This document shows, piece after piece, positions 34,414 through 47,849 of a stretch of 64,000 nucleotides of DNA. The notes under the pieces were generated by a model that was not told the DNA's origin, searched no databases, and saw only the letters and a list, made by a program, of their open reading frames with translations. The stretch comes from Balaenoptera acutorostrata (taxonomy: Eukaryota; Chordata; Mammalia; Artiodactyla; Balaenopteridae), in assembly GCF_949987535.1 (NCBI RefSeq), contig NC_080067.1:6324001-6388000 (forward strand). The letters run 5' to 3'. Positions within the stretch are counted from its first letter, which is position 1, and each line of letters starts with the position of its first letter. The position numbers and the translations under genes were made by a program.

Positions 34414-35516
34414 ATTGCTCTGAAAACATATACAGAAATAACTGTAATACAGCTTTACAAATGAATACGAAAACAATGAGGGCAGTGTATGGGACAGAAA
34501 TTTTTTCACAGAGAGATTGAACCACAGGAAAACAAAACTGTCCTTTTGAACTTGAATATAAACACATTATGCATTGATGTATAGGTCTTTCAAATCACCT
34601 TAAAGAGATTGGCTCCCAGGTCAGTGGCACTAAAAGCAATACTAATGAATGTGTATACAAGGCTGAAAAGAGAATGTCTTATCAGCCATGGAAATGAGGG
34701 GCATGAAAATTCAGAGAGGTTATTGGCAGAGACCCTGAAATCTCTGCCCAAAGAGAGCTATTGAAAACATGGATTCCTCCTGTGACTTCCTACTGTGGAG
34801 AAGGATGAATCTGGCTGAGTTGTCATGGTGACATTCATGAGTTGACATTGAACTCATGCCTGTGTTAACACCCGGTTCTGGTTCTAATCTCACACCGGGT
34901 AGATCACCTTCTGATTGTAAGCTGGCTCCCCAGGTATCCTGCCTACAGGGATAACATGTGCTGAACTGGAGAGTTGAATAAGAAGTTTCCTTCAAGGGAA
35001 AAAAAGGAGATTTTGGCGTTCAAAGTGTATTCATTAGTATTATGAGTTGTCTAATCTGCATCTGTTCTTTTAAGAGGGAAAGATGGTCTTGAAATGCCAA
35101 GAAATGAGACTTTTAATCTCTCAAAGTCGAGGAATTGTTTATCAAAATTCACTGAAGTAAAGCTATTCTTTGAGGTCTTATGGATGATTTTCTTGAAGAG
35201 CTGGACCAGGAGGCAATGTTTTTCAGACAGAAGGAGTTGATGAACACTGTAAAACATTTTCAGGGTGTTTGGCATAACTGGGGAAAGAGTGTGAGAGTTT
35301 AATTGTACTGAGGTGGGGTAGGGAAGGAGGAGTCGGGAAGTGGAACACTGAAACAAAAGAGCTTGGGAAGGTAGATTAGGGCCAGAGAATAAATGTACTT
35401 GCCTGTCAGGCAAAGATCTATGGGCAATAAGGAGATTTTCTAAGGCATCTTATGCTGAGGAATGATACAAGCAATGTTTCAGCTATCTATTGCTAGATAA
35501 TAACAGCATTAAAGTA
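34414..35516. other. Unassigned sequence
   Basis: No repeat recognised. Minus-strand frames at 34720-34995 and 35051-35413 (91 and 120 codons) have no recognisable domains; the second is Ser/Leu-rich and lacks exon-like borders. Confidence 0.4.
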
Positions 35517-35528
35517 TATTGGCTTTAA

Positions 35529-36086
35529 CTGTTCACAATAGCCAAGACATAGAAACAACCTAAATGTCCATCAACATATGAATGGATAAAGAAGATGTGG
35601 TACATATATACAATGGAATGTTAGTCAGCCATAAAAATAATGAAATAATGTCATTTGCAGCAACATGGATGGACCTAGAAATTATCATACTGAGAGAAGT
35701 AAGTCAGAAAGAGAAAGCAAATACCATATGATATCACTTATATGTGGAATCTAAAATATGACACAAATGAACTTATCTACAAAGCAGAAAGAGACTCACA
35801 GACATAGAGAACAGACTTGTGGTTGCCAAGGGGGAGTGAGGCCAGGGGAGCGATGGATTGGGAGTTTGGGATTAGCAGAGGTAAACTATTATATATAGGA
35901 TGGATAAACAACAAAGTCCTACTGTATAGCACAGGGAACTATGTTCAATATCCTGTGATAAACCATAATGGAAAAGAATAGGAAAAAGAATGCCTATATG
36001 TATAACTGAATCACTTTGCTATACAGCAGAAATTAACATGACATTTTAAATCAACTATACTTCAATAAAATAAATTTTTAAAAATG
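35529..36086 (+). mobile_element. Cetartiodactyl L1 3' end
   Basis: 12-bp TSD tattggctttaa at 35517-35528 and 36087-36098. Sense ORF2 end ('gaatggataaagaagatgtg', 'agccataaaaataatgaaat') followed by the full 3' UTR and A-rich tail. Confidence 0.93.
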
Positions 36087-36098
36087 TATTGGCTTTAA

Positions 36099-36795
36099 AC
36101 AACAATCATAAATACTGGGAGAAGTGATTCATTGGGGCCATCAAAGTCTACCATATGACCAATCCTCTGGTTTGGAATGAATCTGTTGTCAGAATGGGGA
36201 ATGTACTCTGAGAATGGGATACAAATAAAGAGACAAGTGGTATAGGCAGGAATCTGCATAAAAATTCTAAGTCTGCACTGACAACTATAGTCCTCAGAGA
36301 ATCTTACAAGATGAGGAAGGCAATAATAGGAGTATATTTCTTTAGACTCATAGTAACCAAGTCTATCCCCTTTTCTATCCCTTAGAAGAGAATCAGAATT
36401 CCAAAGAGAGCTGGATAAAATTGAATAATACATTTTACGTATGGAATCTTATCATTTTTCCAACATTTTCTTGATTTTGTTTATGGTTTGTGTGTTACTT
36501 TGCTTTACCTTTCCACATTCTTGTCCCTCTTCATAGTCTAACTCACTAAGCTGTCCTCCTCACTGCCATCTAAGCCAAGAGAGTACATATTGATCTCAAG
36601 TCTGAGAAAGTCTTTAAAGGTAGACAGGAGGTATGAAGAATGATCACAGTGGTATTTTCTTTAACACTTTCACAGCCAGTGTTTTCTGTGAATCTTCCTT
36701 AGTAATCAATCACTAGCCTAGGTGAAAAAAAATTTATAGTCCTCTAAAGCTTTATGTAAAGTGTCTCTTATGAAGTGAGCAGAAAGTGCTCAAGA
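36099..36795. other. Unassigned sequence
   Basis: A 112-codon minus-strand frame (36095-36433) reaches into the flanking target duplication; nothing supports it as a gene. No repeat recognised. Confidence 0.4.
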
Positions 36796-36799
36796 TTTA

Positions 36800-36965
36800 A
36801 CAAATTCAAACCCAGCTCTGCTTATAAGTAACTTGGTGATTTGTGGTCAGTTACTGAACCTTTCTGGCTAAGTAGTAGCTCTCTTTATTCACAGAATGAA
36901 TGCATTGGACTTGATGATATTTTAAATCTCTTCCAGCTCTTGTATTATATCTTTTATAAGCATTG
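36800..36965 (+). repeat. MIR SINE
   Basis: 'attcaaacccagctctgctt', 'gtcagttactgaacctttct', then 'ttcacagaatgaatgcattg' follow the MIR order across the core. Confidence 0.7.
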
Positions 36966-37479
36966 ACACTCCTTGGAAACTTAAGTAATATCTTTCCCAT
37001 ATGTTCATTTCATGTATTTTGATTCATTTTACTTCTAAAATAAGGTACTTGTCTTGTTGGTATTAGAATCAACAAAATCCAGATTTCACAGGCGAATCGA
37101 GCCAGAAACTAGAAATCAGGAAGAAATGAAAATCTCATAAGATGCTCAGATAAATGTTAAAGATGTTGTGGTTACCCACAATCAGGGAAGGTTTTGGATG
37201 AACACCCAAGGGGCTAATACTTACAGGATTTGGAATTTCTGCTATTATCCCCCCCAAATTTTTCCGTAATAATTCTGTTGTATTAAAAAATGGTAACACT
37301 GCATTTTATCATCTACGGTACTTACAGAGGTTAGTTGTTTTAGAAGTTTAAAATTTATCTTATTGATATTCACATATTTAGGAAAAACAATAATAAGAGA
37401 TTTTAATATAGGTGTGGATAGAACCAAGTTTTGATATGGATGAAACATAAGGTGGGACAGGGATTTATGTATTCACACA

Positions 37480-38455
37480 TCCATTCCTTTATTCATCACA
37501 ATTTTTTGAATGTTTACTATGTGCCAGGTAATATGGTAATTGCAATGAATAGAAAGATAAGTCTTTGCCTTCACAGTATTAACGTTTTAGGAGATGGTAT
37601 AGCAATTACAAAATAATATGATAAGTATAACAGGTATTATGGGACACATAGAGAGCACCTAACTGGGAAATCATTTGTTAGGAGAGCTTCCCGGAGAAGC
37701 TACATACTAGTTGAAGCAAATAGTGGGTAATAGAGTGGAAATCATACAAAATAGAGGGGAAATCACACAAAAGTTCAAAGACCAGGGAGATGATGCTAAG
37801 GAATCGGAAAGATTTCAACCTAAGCTGAATATAGAGTATAGTGTGGGAAGTGATGGAGAATTAGGCTGGAGGTCTCAGCAAGAGAAACCCTGAATGATAC
37901 GGTTAGCCATGAGAAGGGCATCTAATTTTATTCTAAAGGCAATGAAAAGCCATTAGACTATCTAGAGGGTCATTGAAATGCTTTAGAACATTTACTTTGG
38001 CTGACGTATAGAGTGTAGAATGGAAATGGGACATTACTTGAAAGAGTCACAGGCAACATACTTAGAAAGGATGGGATATAGTAAGTTGGTGTGGTTGAAT
38101 ATAGGGTTGTGACAAGGAGCATTCAAGACAAGTGAAAGAATGTGAATCATAAAAGCCACCAGGACTTGGTGATGGATTTAAGGTGGAGAGAAATAGAAAG
38201 TTATCAGGTTTGACACCCAATTTCCCATCTTGATTACCCAGGTTGGTGGTAGCTGGGTGAGCTATGAATCCCAGAAAAAGGAGCAAACTGGGACTGAGAG
38301 ATGAGAAGAGGAATCAGTTTTAGAAGCACCATCTCTTTGGAGTCACTGTAATCTCTGAGTAGAAATGTCAAGGAGGCAGTTGGATGGGATAGTTTTAGGA
38401 CTCAGGAGAGGTATTCAAGCTGAAGGAATAAAGCAATGGGTCACCAGTGAAAACA
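37480..38455 (-). repeat. L2 LINE, antisense
   Basis: Starts with the reverse-complement L2 terminus ('tttgaatgtttactatgtgc') and continues in L2 order: 'ggcaatgaaaagccattaga', 'ccaccaggacttggtgatgg', 'atgtcaaggaggcagttgga'. Nearly 1 kb of diverged but colinear sequence. Open frames inside are incidental. Confidence 0.65.
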
Positions 38456-38477
38456 CAATAATGATAAGGAAGTGAAT

Positions 38478-38690
38478 GCTTATTCAGAACTTTCTATGTT
38501 TTAGTGACCTTAATTATTTAAAGTACTTTATTCATATTAATTCTATAAATAGTCAAAATAACCCATTGATGTAGATACTATTGGTATTCCCACTTTATAG
38601 ATGAGAGAAAAAAGGCATGGAGAGTGACAGATCCAGGATTGAATCCCGAAAACCTGACCCAAGAGTCCGTGCCCTTAATCACCAAGGTAA
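38478..38690 (-). repeat. MIR SINE, antisense
   Basis: 'tattcccactttatagatga' then 'ggattgaatcccgaaaacct' and 'gtccgtgcccttaatcacca' is a near-complete reverse-complement MIR. Confidence 0.75.
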
Positions 38691-39040
38691 TTGAAGTCAC
38701 AGTAGGATGGATATATGGCCCAAGGAAAATATGTAGAGCGACAATAAAAGCAGCCTCAGAGGGGATCCGGGGCTCTCCAATATCACCAATATTTCAGAGA
38801 GTGGACGAAAAGAAAAATATGCAAAAGAGACTTAAAAAGAAGAAGGTGAAGAGAGAGGGTAAGATAGTATTATCATAATGCAAAGGGAAAGCATATTCTG
38901 AGTCATAAGGAATAATTAGTGCTACCAAATTCTGCTGAGAAGTTTGTGAAGATTAGCCTTAAAATGTGCTCTTGGGCTTGAAACATCATGAGCCCAAGTG
39001 GAAAAGTCTCATATGTCATGCTGAAGTGTTTGGCTCTTGT

Positions 39041-39235
39041 TCTGTGGTCTAGTGATCGTCTGCCTGGGTTTTGTGCATCAGAATCTCCTGGATCCTTTTT
39101 AGGTATGCAGATGCCTGTGTCTCCAACTCAGACCCAAAGATCTAGAAAATTTTGAGGTTGAAAGGAGCATACGCACACTCTGAAAGCTCTGCAGGAGGTT
39201 TTGATGCCCATCCAAAGTTCATAGTCAGCGCTCTT
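39041..39235 (-). mobile_element. MER5-like hAT miniature transposon, antisense
   Basis: 'ttgtgcatcagaatctcctg' is the internal start of MER5A in reverse orientation, followed by 'caactcagacccaaagatct'. Ends approximate. Confidence 0.55.
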
Positions 39236-40635
39236 AGTCACTGGGGAGTCACATGGGGGCAGTGACATTGATACATCCATGTTTTAGAAAGATTTCTTTG
39301 ATGGTTGGGCACCAGCGTGGGTTGGGGGTGGGGGAAGTAGGGGCCAAACAGTTAAGAGATCTAGACAGTCCAATATTTTGGATAAACTCCTAAACCTGGA
39401 CTGAGAGTTGTAGCTACTCTTTGAATTTCTCATACTTCTTACTTTCTTGAGGCAAAGTCTACCACAGATACCTGGTCCCTGAAACACTGTGGTATTTGCA
39501 ACACGAGAGGGCTTTTCATGGTGAGTTTTCAATGACTTAGTTTGGCAGATATGAAGTTCAATAAGAAACCAGCAAGTCTGGGACATAGTTGGAATCAAAG
39601 GGCTTCCCTACACTATGTTGTTCAGTTAGAAATATGCAATTTTTTTTCTATTGCTTAGAAACAATGCTTTAATACATCTATAATTCTAAAAACATAGGGG
39701 TAAGGGTTCCAATGGAAAGCGTTGGGTTTACTTATTTATTTCAAAGTATTACAAAGAAGAGAGGGAAAAAGGCATTGTTTTCCTTCCTGTCTGCTGCTTT
39801 TTAAAAAGCCTTAACTGAGTACAGCTGTGATGTGGCACAGACAAACAGGAAATGAGTGTTTTAATAATTCTACATTTCCAAAGCACTCTTAAATGCCGTG
39901 GCGAAAATACCAACAACAATGCCTTTTGAGATGAATTGTGAAGGCATTGGATTTAACTCACCCCACTATTTCAGAAGACCCCACTTTCAAAAAGATTCTG
40001 AAAAATCACTTTTCTCTAAGCTGTCAGGATACGAGCATAAAAATAAAAAGCGAAAAAGAAAAAAAAAAGAAGAAAAGTGAGTGTACAGAATAGAACAAAA
40101 GGCTGTTTTTCCAAGCAAAATTTTTCTACCCTGTGTTATGACTGCCAAGTACAATTTCACATTTTTTGATTTAGGAGCAATCTTCTCTAGATCATTTCTT
40201 CAGCAGGAATGTGACCAGTGATGAAGTGCTTAGGCTCTTGGACCAGGTTCTTAAGCACTTTGCAATGATGCAGTTTGAGAAAAGATTTTTTTTAAGACTT
40301 TCAATGTCAACAAATTTTAAAGTTAATAGCAGCCCTATGTTACACACACCCTTTCCCACCACCTCCCCTAATTCCTCCCATGATTTATTTGGATTCCTGA
40401 CAGATAACTCTGACCCAGTGGCCTTGTTGCTGGCAGCATAAGAAAATACTTGTTTTAGATCATTTGACTACAGTGTTCTTGGTCATAGATTCTTGGGTTT
40501 GGGTGAGCTGCAAAGTGCGCTCAAAATAGCAATGATTGTGTGTCCTGTTTTGAAAAACAGGCTTCCTTGAGAAAACAAAATTATGACCATTTTCATCTTG
40601 TTAAGAATGAGGAAATTCATGATTTAATTCAGTTT
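39236..40635. other. Unassigned sequence
   Basis: No repeat or gene recognised. A Lys-rich 60-codon frame (39898-40080) ends in an A/G-rich stretch and is probably chance. Confidence 0.4.
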
Positions 40636-40710
40636 GAAAAGCATTTATTGAGTACATAGAGAGTCTTAAGCACTATGCTCTATGTTGGTAACACAAAGAT
40701 CTACCCCAAG
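40636..40710 (-). repeat. L2 3' end fragment, antisense
   Basis: 'aaagcatttattgagtacat' is the reverse complement of the L2 3' end. Confidence 0.5.
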
Positions 40711-40722
40711 TAGTCAACGGTT

Positions 40723-41005
40723 CAACACAAGAGTCTGCAAACTTTTCTATATATGGTCAAGATATCAATATTTTAGGTTTTGTGGGCCACATACAGTCTC
40801 TGACACACATTCTTCTTTCTTATCATTTTACAACCATATAAATATAAAATCCATGCTAAGATAATGGATCATGCAAAAGTAGATCCCTGGTTTAATGGAT
40901 AAATAAATAATACAAAAAAGGTGGTCTCACACATGCAAAAACAATAGTTTGGGCCATAAGAAATGGCTAATCGTTGACCATTTTTTGATGGCAATTTCAT
41001 ATGAT
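40723..41005 (+). mobile_element. hAT-Charlie miniature transposon
   Basis: 'gagtctgcaaacttttctat', 'caatattttaggttttgtgg' and 'gccacatacagtctctgaca' match the widespread hAT element that starts 'ggtcggcaaactttttctgtaaagg', with a decayed inverted end near 40980. Family name (MER20 group) is tentative. Confidence 0.65.
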
Positions 41006-41157
41006 CCAACCTATGTGTTAAGTCCGACCTACCACATAATTAAATTCTGGACAATTGTATACATTCTATAACGGTAAATATAAATGTATAGATGAAACAA
41101 TTAATCAATGCTACCTGGGAGTATCTCATCAAAAAGATGAATTTTGATTTACATTTT

Positions 41158-41491
41158 TTAAAATAAATTTATTTACTGTTTACTTTTGGCTGTGTTGCAT
41201 CTTCGTTGCTGTGCCGGCTTTCTCGAGTTGTGGCGAGCGGGGGTTACTCTTCGATGCAGTGCGTGGGCTTCTCAATGCAGTGGCTTCCCTTGTTGCGGAG
41301 CATGGGCTCCAGTAGTTGTGGCACACGGGCTCAGTAATTGTGACTTGCGGGCTCTAGAGCACAGGCTCAGCAGTTGTGGCACACGGGCTTAGTTGCTCCG
41401 TGGCATATGGGATCTTCCCGGACCAGGGCTCAAACCCGTGTCCCCTGCATTGGCAGGCAGATTCTTAACCACTGCGCCACCAGGGAAGTCC
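41158..41491 (-). mobile_element. Full-length CHR SINE, antisense
   Basis: 14-bp TSD ttgatttacatttt at 41144-41157 and 41492-41505. The minus strand starts 'ggacttccctggtggcgcag' and carries the B-box sequence 'gggtttgagcc'. The tail lies at the left. Frames at 41186-41392 and 41374-41718 are the SINE read on the wrong strand. Confidence 0.95.
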
Positions 41492-41505
41492 TTGATTTAC
41501 ATTTT

Positions 41506-41720
41506 GATAAGCAGATAAAGAAGAGATGGGAGGAGATGGAGAGAATCCAAGTAGATAAAACAGACAAAGTTCAGACACCAAACCTTCACAGTGGGGCTGA
41601 TGCACAAAGTGAATATGAAAGATATACTTGGATACAGTTGGGCCAGAGTGTTCAGAGCTTTATACAACTTGCTACGGAGTTTAGGCTGTCCTACAAGTGG
41701 CAGGAATTGAAGACTTAACC
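41506..41720 (-). repeat. L2 fragment, antisense (part 1)
   Basis: 'gagatgggaggagatggaga' and 'gctttatacaacttgctacg' follow the antisense L2 order seen at 37480-38455. Probably one L2 with 42320-43150, interrupted. Confidence 0.45.
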
Positions 41721-41932
41721 AGAGAAACTGCAATTCAATCTATGTTCTAGAGAGTTAACTTTTTTCAGTGCCAACTATTTCATGTGGCACCTGTGTACAA
41801 GCTGTAAAAGACATTCCTTTCTTAAATCACTTTCCTTCCATACATTGGAAACATTATCAATTATATTGATTCTGTTACAACAGAGCACTTTATCATCTGC
41901 TGGAAATTGCCATAATAAAATGTAAAAATCTT

Positions 41933-42150
41933 TGGGATTGACATATATACACTACTATATATAAAATAGATAAATAATGATAATGTATTGTATAGCACAG
42001 GGAACTCTACTCAATGCTCTGCTGTGACCTAAATGGGAAGGAAATCCACAAAAAGAGGGGATATATGTGTATGTATAGCTGCACAGCAGAAACTAACACA
42101 ACATCGTAAAGCAAATATACTCCAATAAAAATTAATTAAAAAAAAAAAGA
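41933..42150 (+). mobile_element. L1 3' end
   Basis: 'gggattgacatatatacact', 'gcacagggaactctactcaa' and 'actccaataaaaattaatta' plus an A-rich tail: the last ~215 bp of a cetartiodactyl L1, sense. No clear TSD found. Confidence 0.85.
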
Positions 42151-42319
42151 AAAAGACAAACAACAACCGAAAGATGTCAAAATCTATGATGTCTGCTATG
42201 TAAATGGTGCTTGTAATGGGTGGCGGTTTTTTTTGTATGAATTATACATATAGCAGCCATGTCTCTGGAAGCAGCATAAAGTTAATAGTTGGGAGGAGAA
42301 GAGTAACACTGAAGTAAAT

Positions 42320-43150
42320 TAGAAAACTTTTTTAATAATCCAGATCCAGGCAAGAGGTGATAAAGCACTGGGAAGTGGAGGTGATGGATGTTACAAACAT
42401 AGAAGCTCTATGAGGCATTGTGGGTAAAGATTAGGAAAGAGAAAAGGAATTTATACACAACTCTAAGAATTGTTTAAACAACTGGCCAAAGAACTTTGCC
42501 AAAGAACTTTGCCTTTAACTGTGGAAGGAAATGCATGAGCAGTGGCAGGTTTACAGAGAATTTGGGGAGTTAGATTTTGGAGATGGTAAGTGTGAAGTAA
42601 GTGTGAAACAAACAGGCAATTTCCAGTGTAAGTCTGGATCTCAAGAGAGGGGTTAACGGCATGCATGTGACTCCTTAGAGTGTAAAAATAGGAGAAAATC
42701 TGAGAGCAAAGAGAGGAATCTAGATAAGGAACCAAAATCAGCAGAGAAGAAAATATACAAAGTTTGAAGCAAAATTTCAAAGGAAAGTCAAATGCAAGTG
42801 TTACCATAGTTTCAAAAAGGAGGAGAAACATTTTCGAAGGTGTGAACATCAAAATGACACCCAGCCTTCCATAGGTAAGTCTGATGGCTAAGGAGTTAGA
42901 AAGTCAGCGGTTACCTTTGTAAGAGCAGTTTGAATGGTGTGGCGAAGAAAGAATTCAGATTTCTGGATGCTGAGGAGAGATGAAAAGTGAAGATTATCAG
43001 ACAGTGAGTAAGTATCAAATATTCTGTCATTACCACTTCAAAAAGTCTGACTGTAGACTCAAGGAGAGATCAATGAAGCTCAGTGTGGAAAGCTCTTTTT
43101 GGGGGGATCAGGATAGGAGGGAAATAACAATAAGAGAAGATTGCATATTC
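42320..43150 (-). repeat. L2 LINE, antisense (part 2)
   Basis: Colinear with antisense L2: 'ccaggcaagaggtgataaag', 'ggatctcaagagaggggtta', then 'acctttgtaagagcagtttg'. A local duplication of 'ccaaagaactttg' at 42484-42510. Confidence 0.55.
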
Positions 43151-43749
43151 AATAATTACATGCATGAATAATATATGAAAGACAAGTGAGAAAGAAAAAA
43201 CATAGCAAATGAACTTCCAAGTTTAAAGATCAACAGAAGAATGTGTAAAGGTACATAAGGGTACATGACTGATTGCCTGATGGCAGCCTGAATGAGAGGT
43301 GTTATGTATTTAGGTATTATTAGCACTTGACTTAGTTTCTCCATCTGAGTGTCTTTTAATGTTTTACCAGGAGGTAGGGATTTGGGGATAAGAGAAAAGA
43401 AGGATCAGATAACATTTTCTATAGGACTTGAAGATACTCGGAGGAGATTGAACAAATGGAAGCCCTGCTGCAATTTGACCTTTCTAAGCTACCTCCATAA
43501 GAGAAGAAAATAATAGCTCTGCTTCTTTTCAACTACCTTATCTTGGGTGTGAGGATGAAAGGCAAAACTAGAAATAAAACCACTCATTCTAAATGTAAAA
43601 GCTCTTTCTCCACACATGAATTCTGGAACTCAATGTATTAAAGTTTAACATCTTTTTAAAATTTATTGTTGGTTTTCCTCTCCTTCCCTGTTCCTCCACA
43701 TCCCCCCACTAACATTGTAGCCATAGGGAGGATCAATTTGGTATGTTTA

Positions 43750-44002
43750 TTTATTTTTTAAAAATTTTATTGGAGTATAGTTGATTTACAATGTTGTATT
43801 AGTTTCAGGTGTATAACATAGTGATTCAGTTATACATATACATATATTCATTCTTTTTCAGATTCTTTTCCCATTTAGACTATTACAGAATATTGAGTAG
43901 AGCTCCCTGTGCTATACAGCAGGTCCTTGTTGGTTATCTATTTTATATATAGTAGTATGTGTATGTTCATCCCAAGCTCCTAATTTATCCCTCTCCCACC
44001 CC
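43750..44002 (-). mobile_element. L1 3' end, antisense
   Basis: TSD aatttggtatgttta at 43735-43749 and aattttggtatgttta at 44003-44018 (one extra T). Between them lies the T-rich start and reverse-complement L1 3' UTR. Confidence 0.92.
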
Positions 44003-44018
44003 AATTTTGGTATGTTTA

Positions 44019-45335
44019 GATTTTCCAAGGCAGTGGATTTGTTATGAGGACAGGTGTGTGAGCACATTTCACTTCCATGATTAAATGGAACCAGTGTTTC
44101 TTCTGACCCCCAAGAACACAAGTTTTCTTTCTCTGAGATAGATCGATAAGAATAATCTGTATTGAGTGGCACACCTGGCTACTCATCATTTGTGCACAGA
44201 CAACAATCTCCCTCTGAATCTCAAAGTAGATGACCCCATACATTATTCCCAGCAAAGAGAGAGAGAGCTGAATCCCTTAGAGTTCACCTGGGCTCTGATT
44301 AGACACAGTGATACATTCAGGAGGAAGACACCAGAAACCAGATAGCATAGATCATCACAGACCTGTTGAACACACCTTTAGTACTAAATGATGTAGTCTC
44401 TCAATCTTCCCAGACCATTGAAATGCTCTTTGCCCTTCTCTGTTGCTCAAAGAGCCTGGCAAGAACATAGAAAAGTCAAGGTATCCAGGGTGGAAATTTC
44501 TAAAATTTATCCTGAGAGGCAGGGTTGGAGAAGTGTTTCATTTGGGTGAAGAGATATGAAGGGTTGAAACTGCAGCTTGAAATTTCCAAAATCTATCTGC
44601 CTGACTGACGGTTGGAGCTGAGGTTCCCTGGGCTTTGGATTATCTGGTTTGAAGGTCATGAACAAGGAAACTGCAAAATTTATTAATGTGTAACTATGGC
44701 ATGACCTCAAAAAAATATTGAACCTAAAAATTGAGTAGTGTTAGGAATTAAGCTTCAACATGGTCAAGATGTTTAAGGGGCATATGGTGATGGACTTGTT
44801 GATTTCAAACGACACATTTGTTTTACCTTCGAAATTCTTAAATTTCTCACGAAGGTAAATACTTTCCAAATTTCCTACAAGTTGGGTGTATATGATATTG
44901 GAAAAAGTACCTTCATGGCTGTCTGCTTAGAAGGAATTGAGGCTGTTGCTTTGAGAGTCTGGAAGTGGCGTTCATGCTGTTGAGAGACGGTTTGTAAAAT
45001 CTAAACTGGGATAACATTCTTGCTCTTATTTTTTTTTAACCTATTGCCAGGTTAACAACAAAATTTTTACGATTTACAATAGGTCCAGAGGGCCCAAAAT
45101 ACGAATAAGCCTTCCTACTACATCTGATCCCTCCTTTACCTATGACTCTTCAAACCCTGGGGGTGTCTGTGGATGTGCTCAAGGCCTAATGATCTTCTTG
45201 CTTTGACATTTGCAGATTTTTAGAGAGCAACTCTTTTCTATAGGACTTCCCCAGGCTCCTCAAGCCCTTCCTCCTATCTGTCTTGGCTTCAATTAAACTG
45301 ATCACTCAATTGCAGTCCTACAAGAAGTCCAAAAG
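44019..45335. other. Unassigned sequence
   Basis: No repeat or gene recognised; several short overlapping frames on both strands have no protein character. Confidence 0.4.
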
Positions 45336-45346
45336 AAGGAGAAAGG

Positions 45347-45672
45347 TACAAATGAACAGATTTACAGAACAGAAACAGACTCTTGGACATAGAAGACAAA
45401 CTTATGGCTTCCAAAGGGAAAAGGTGGGAGGAGGGATAAATTAGTAGGATTTTGGGATTAGCAGATACAAACTACTATATATAAAATAGATAAACAAGGT
45501 CCTACTGTATAGCACAGGGAACTGTATTCAATATCTTGTAATACATTATAACAGAAAAGAATACAAAAAAGGATATATATATATGTATTGTATATACATA
45601 TAACTAAGTCACTTTGCTGTACACCTGAAACTACACAACATTGTAAATCGACTATACCTAAATTTAAAAAAA
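45347..45672 (+). mobile_element. L1 3' end
   Basis: 11-bp TSD aaggagaaagg at 45336-45346 and 45673-45683. Sense L1 3' UTR with a small AT microsatellite expansion near 45575-45600. The 99-codon minus-strand frame at 45458-45757 is antisense L1. Confidence 0.93.
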
Positions 45673-45683
45673 AAGGAGAAAGG

Positions 45684-47535
45684 AAACAAAACTCTGTCAG
45701 ATCTGGAACAAGGTTTGGTAAGGGTAGAATTTGACAAGGGTCCGTTAAGTTGAGCACCAGAGCTTATATTTGGATTGCCTTTCTTATCATGTGAAATGAA
45801 CAGATTGGCTGTCTAATTGAGCTACAAGGGGCAGATCTGAACAAGGATTTTTGTGGACACAGATGAACGGGTAAGTGGCCTTACTTTATGGCTAGCGATG
45901 TATCCATTAAGACCTCAACTCAAAAACTGTGCGATCCAGCTGCTAGTAGGATGGCAGGGAAACCAGGAAGAAGAAAACTAATGTGTCAAGAATCGTGAGT
46001 TTTGACCTGCTAGACTTCACTGATGGGATTTGAGGGGCAGCAACACATAGAAAGGCAACACTTTATGTTAGAAAGTGGCTTCGATGCTTGCGGGGGCTGT
46101 TCTCTGAAAAGAGGTTCTAAAATATTGTCATTGGAAAAACATCAAAATGAGAGAAGACATTTGAAATGATGGAACATCAGCAAAGATGCAGTCTTGGCAA
46201 TGAGCGCTGATGTTCCCCACTGACTTAAGTGTGCTTGTGCCCAAATGAGTCATGCCCGTGAACTTATGTAAATTATTTATTGAAACTCTCTCGCCCTCCC
46301 CTTCAGTCACCCCTTGTCAGAGAAGGATGGATTTCCATAGAACTCTACCCTGAGCTTTCTGTCAGGGACATTTTAAATTACTCACACAAGGACGCCTATG
46401 CTTCTCCTAGTAGGGGCAACCAGAGCCTCAAGATGCCCCATGTAGATGAATGCCATGCGAACATCTGTTCCTCTGATAGGCACTGCCTCTGACCCACTCG
46501 TGGCCTTGACTGGACATTTGCTCGAGGAGACAGGAAGGCAGGCAGGGTTGCATCTTGGGCGGAAGGTACATGTTTCTGACTGTTTAGAGTGCAGCTCAGT
46601 TTCCTTTTCACTCTCATTCTCTCTGGTTCTAGCTCTCCCTCAGCTTAGAGTTTCAACCTGACACCATGTAAGAGATGGACACCACGACCAACTGACTTTC
46701 TCAGTGTATCTCTATCATGGATGTTTTAGGCAAACTGTGAAGATTTTTCTAATTTTTTTATTCCTTATGATCAGCATCAACTAGATGATGCCCCTGTTTG
46801 GTGTAATACAGAGGAGTTTCTACACTGACAGCTTAAAGAAAGCAAATTAAAGAAAACCAACACATACACTTTGAAATTACTTACCGGTATTTTAAATATA
46901 AATTTTCATATTTTAAATGATAAAAATAATCTGTGAAACTTAACATTAAAAAGATCTGTATTACGAATTCCAAACAGAGCACAAAACAAAAAGGAACGAC
47001 CACAAAATTCCAAATGTAATTAATATTAGAGTGCTATTTCTATTGGTTCAGTAAATCCTACTCTAGTTGCAAGTAAATGCTGTCTTCTTCAAAGCACTGG
47101 TCCCCTTGACTGGTTTGTTCTTGGATCTTAAATTGTCAGTCTCAGCATTGATGGCCATATTAATATATTTTTTGTAGAAGAAACATCACACTTGCTTTGG
47201 CACATTTACTTGATTTGGGTGTTGTCTTGTGTAAGGTCACTAGCTTATGTGCTTCCCAATAAAAAAAACTCAATACATCCTGAAACAAGCTTAACCTTGA
47301 GGTTACTCTTCCTCTTATAATGGAAGTGGGTGATTGCACTGTATCTGTTCCAAATGTTTCTCCTTGCTTCCTGTTGACTTTCTATGAATCAAAGACTCAG
47401 CTTGACTAAGCAACTTGACTTTTCAAACAGTCAAGTTTAACTATGAAACATTTCTTTATACTCAGTATTTTACATTATAAGCACAGGTTCCTTGTTTGAG
47501 GAGGTGAGAGCCACGTGGAATAAATATACTAAGAG
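45684..47535. other. Unassigned sequence
   Basis: 46280-46660 is somewhat GC-richer than its surroundings and holds overlapping short frames on both strands. I recognise no repeat and no protein. Confidence 0.35.

Positions 47536-47536
<1 letters not shown>

Positions 47537-47576
<40 letters not shown>
47537..47576. repeat. (TC)n microsatellite
   Basis: Near-perfect TC run of about 40 bp. Confidence 0.95.
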
Positions 47577-47581
<5 letters not shown>

Positions 47582-47849
47582 CCTTCCACTTCTATCAATG
47601 TTAGAAATAATGAGTACAGAACAAAGTAGATGTTGTTAGCAAATAGCATGAATAATATTATTTACTTCATATTTATTAGAGGTTAAAGAGTGAGGATAAC
47701 AACAAATTAAATATACTGGAGGTGTTAAAGGCACTGCTGGGTTGTATACATATTATACAACTATGTATACTTGGAGTTGGAGAAACATCTTCTGTATAGT
47801 AAAAAAAAATTGGACAGAACTTTGAGGCAGATAGCAAATGTTAGATTTT

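Noticed and set aside
34054..34509. 151-codon minus-strand open frame
   Set aside because: Reads the CHR SINE backwards, including its (AAAT)n tail as a Leu/Ile/Tyr/Phe repeat.
36095..36433. 112-codon minus-strand frame
   Set aside because: No recognisable domain or exon borders, and it runs into the TSD of the neighbouring L1.
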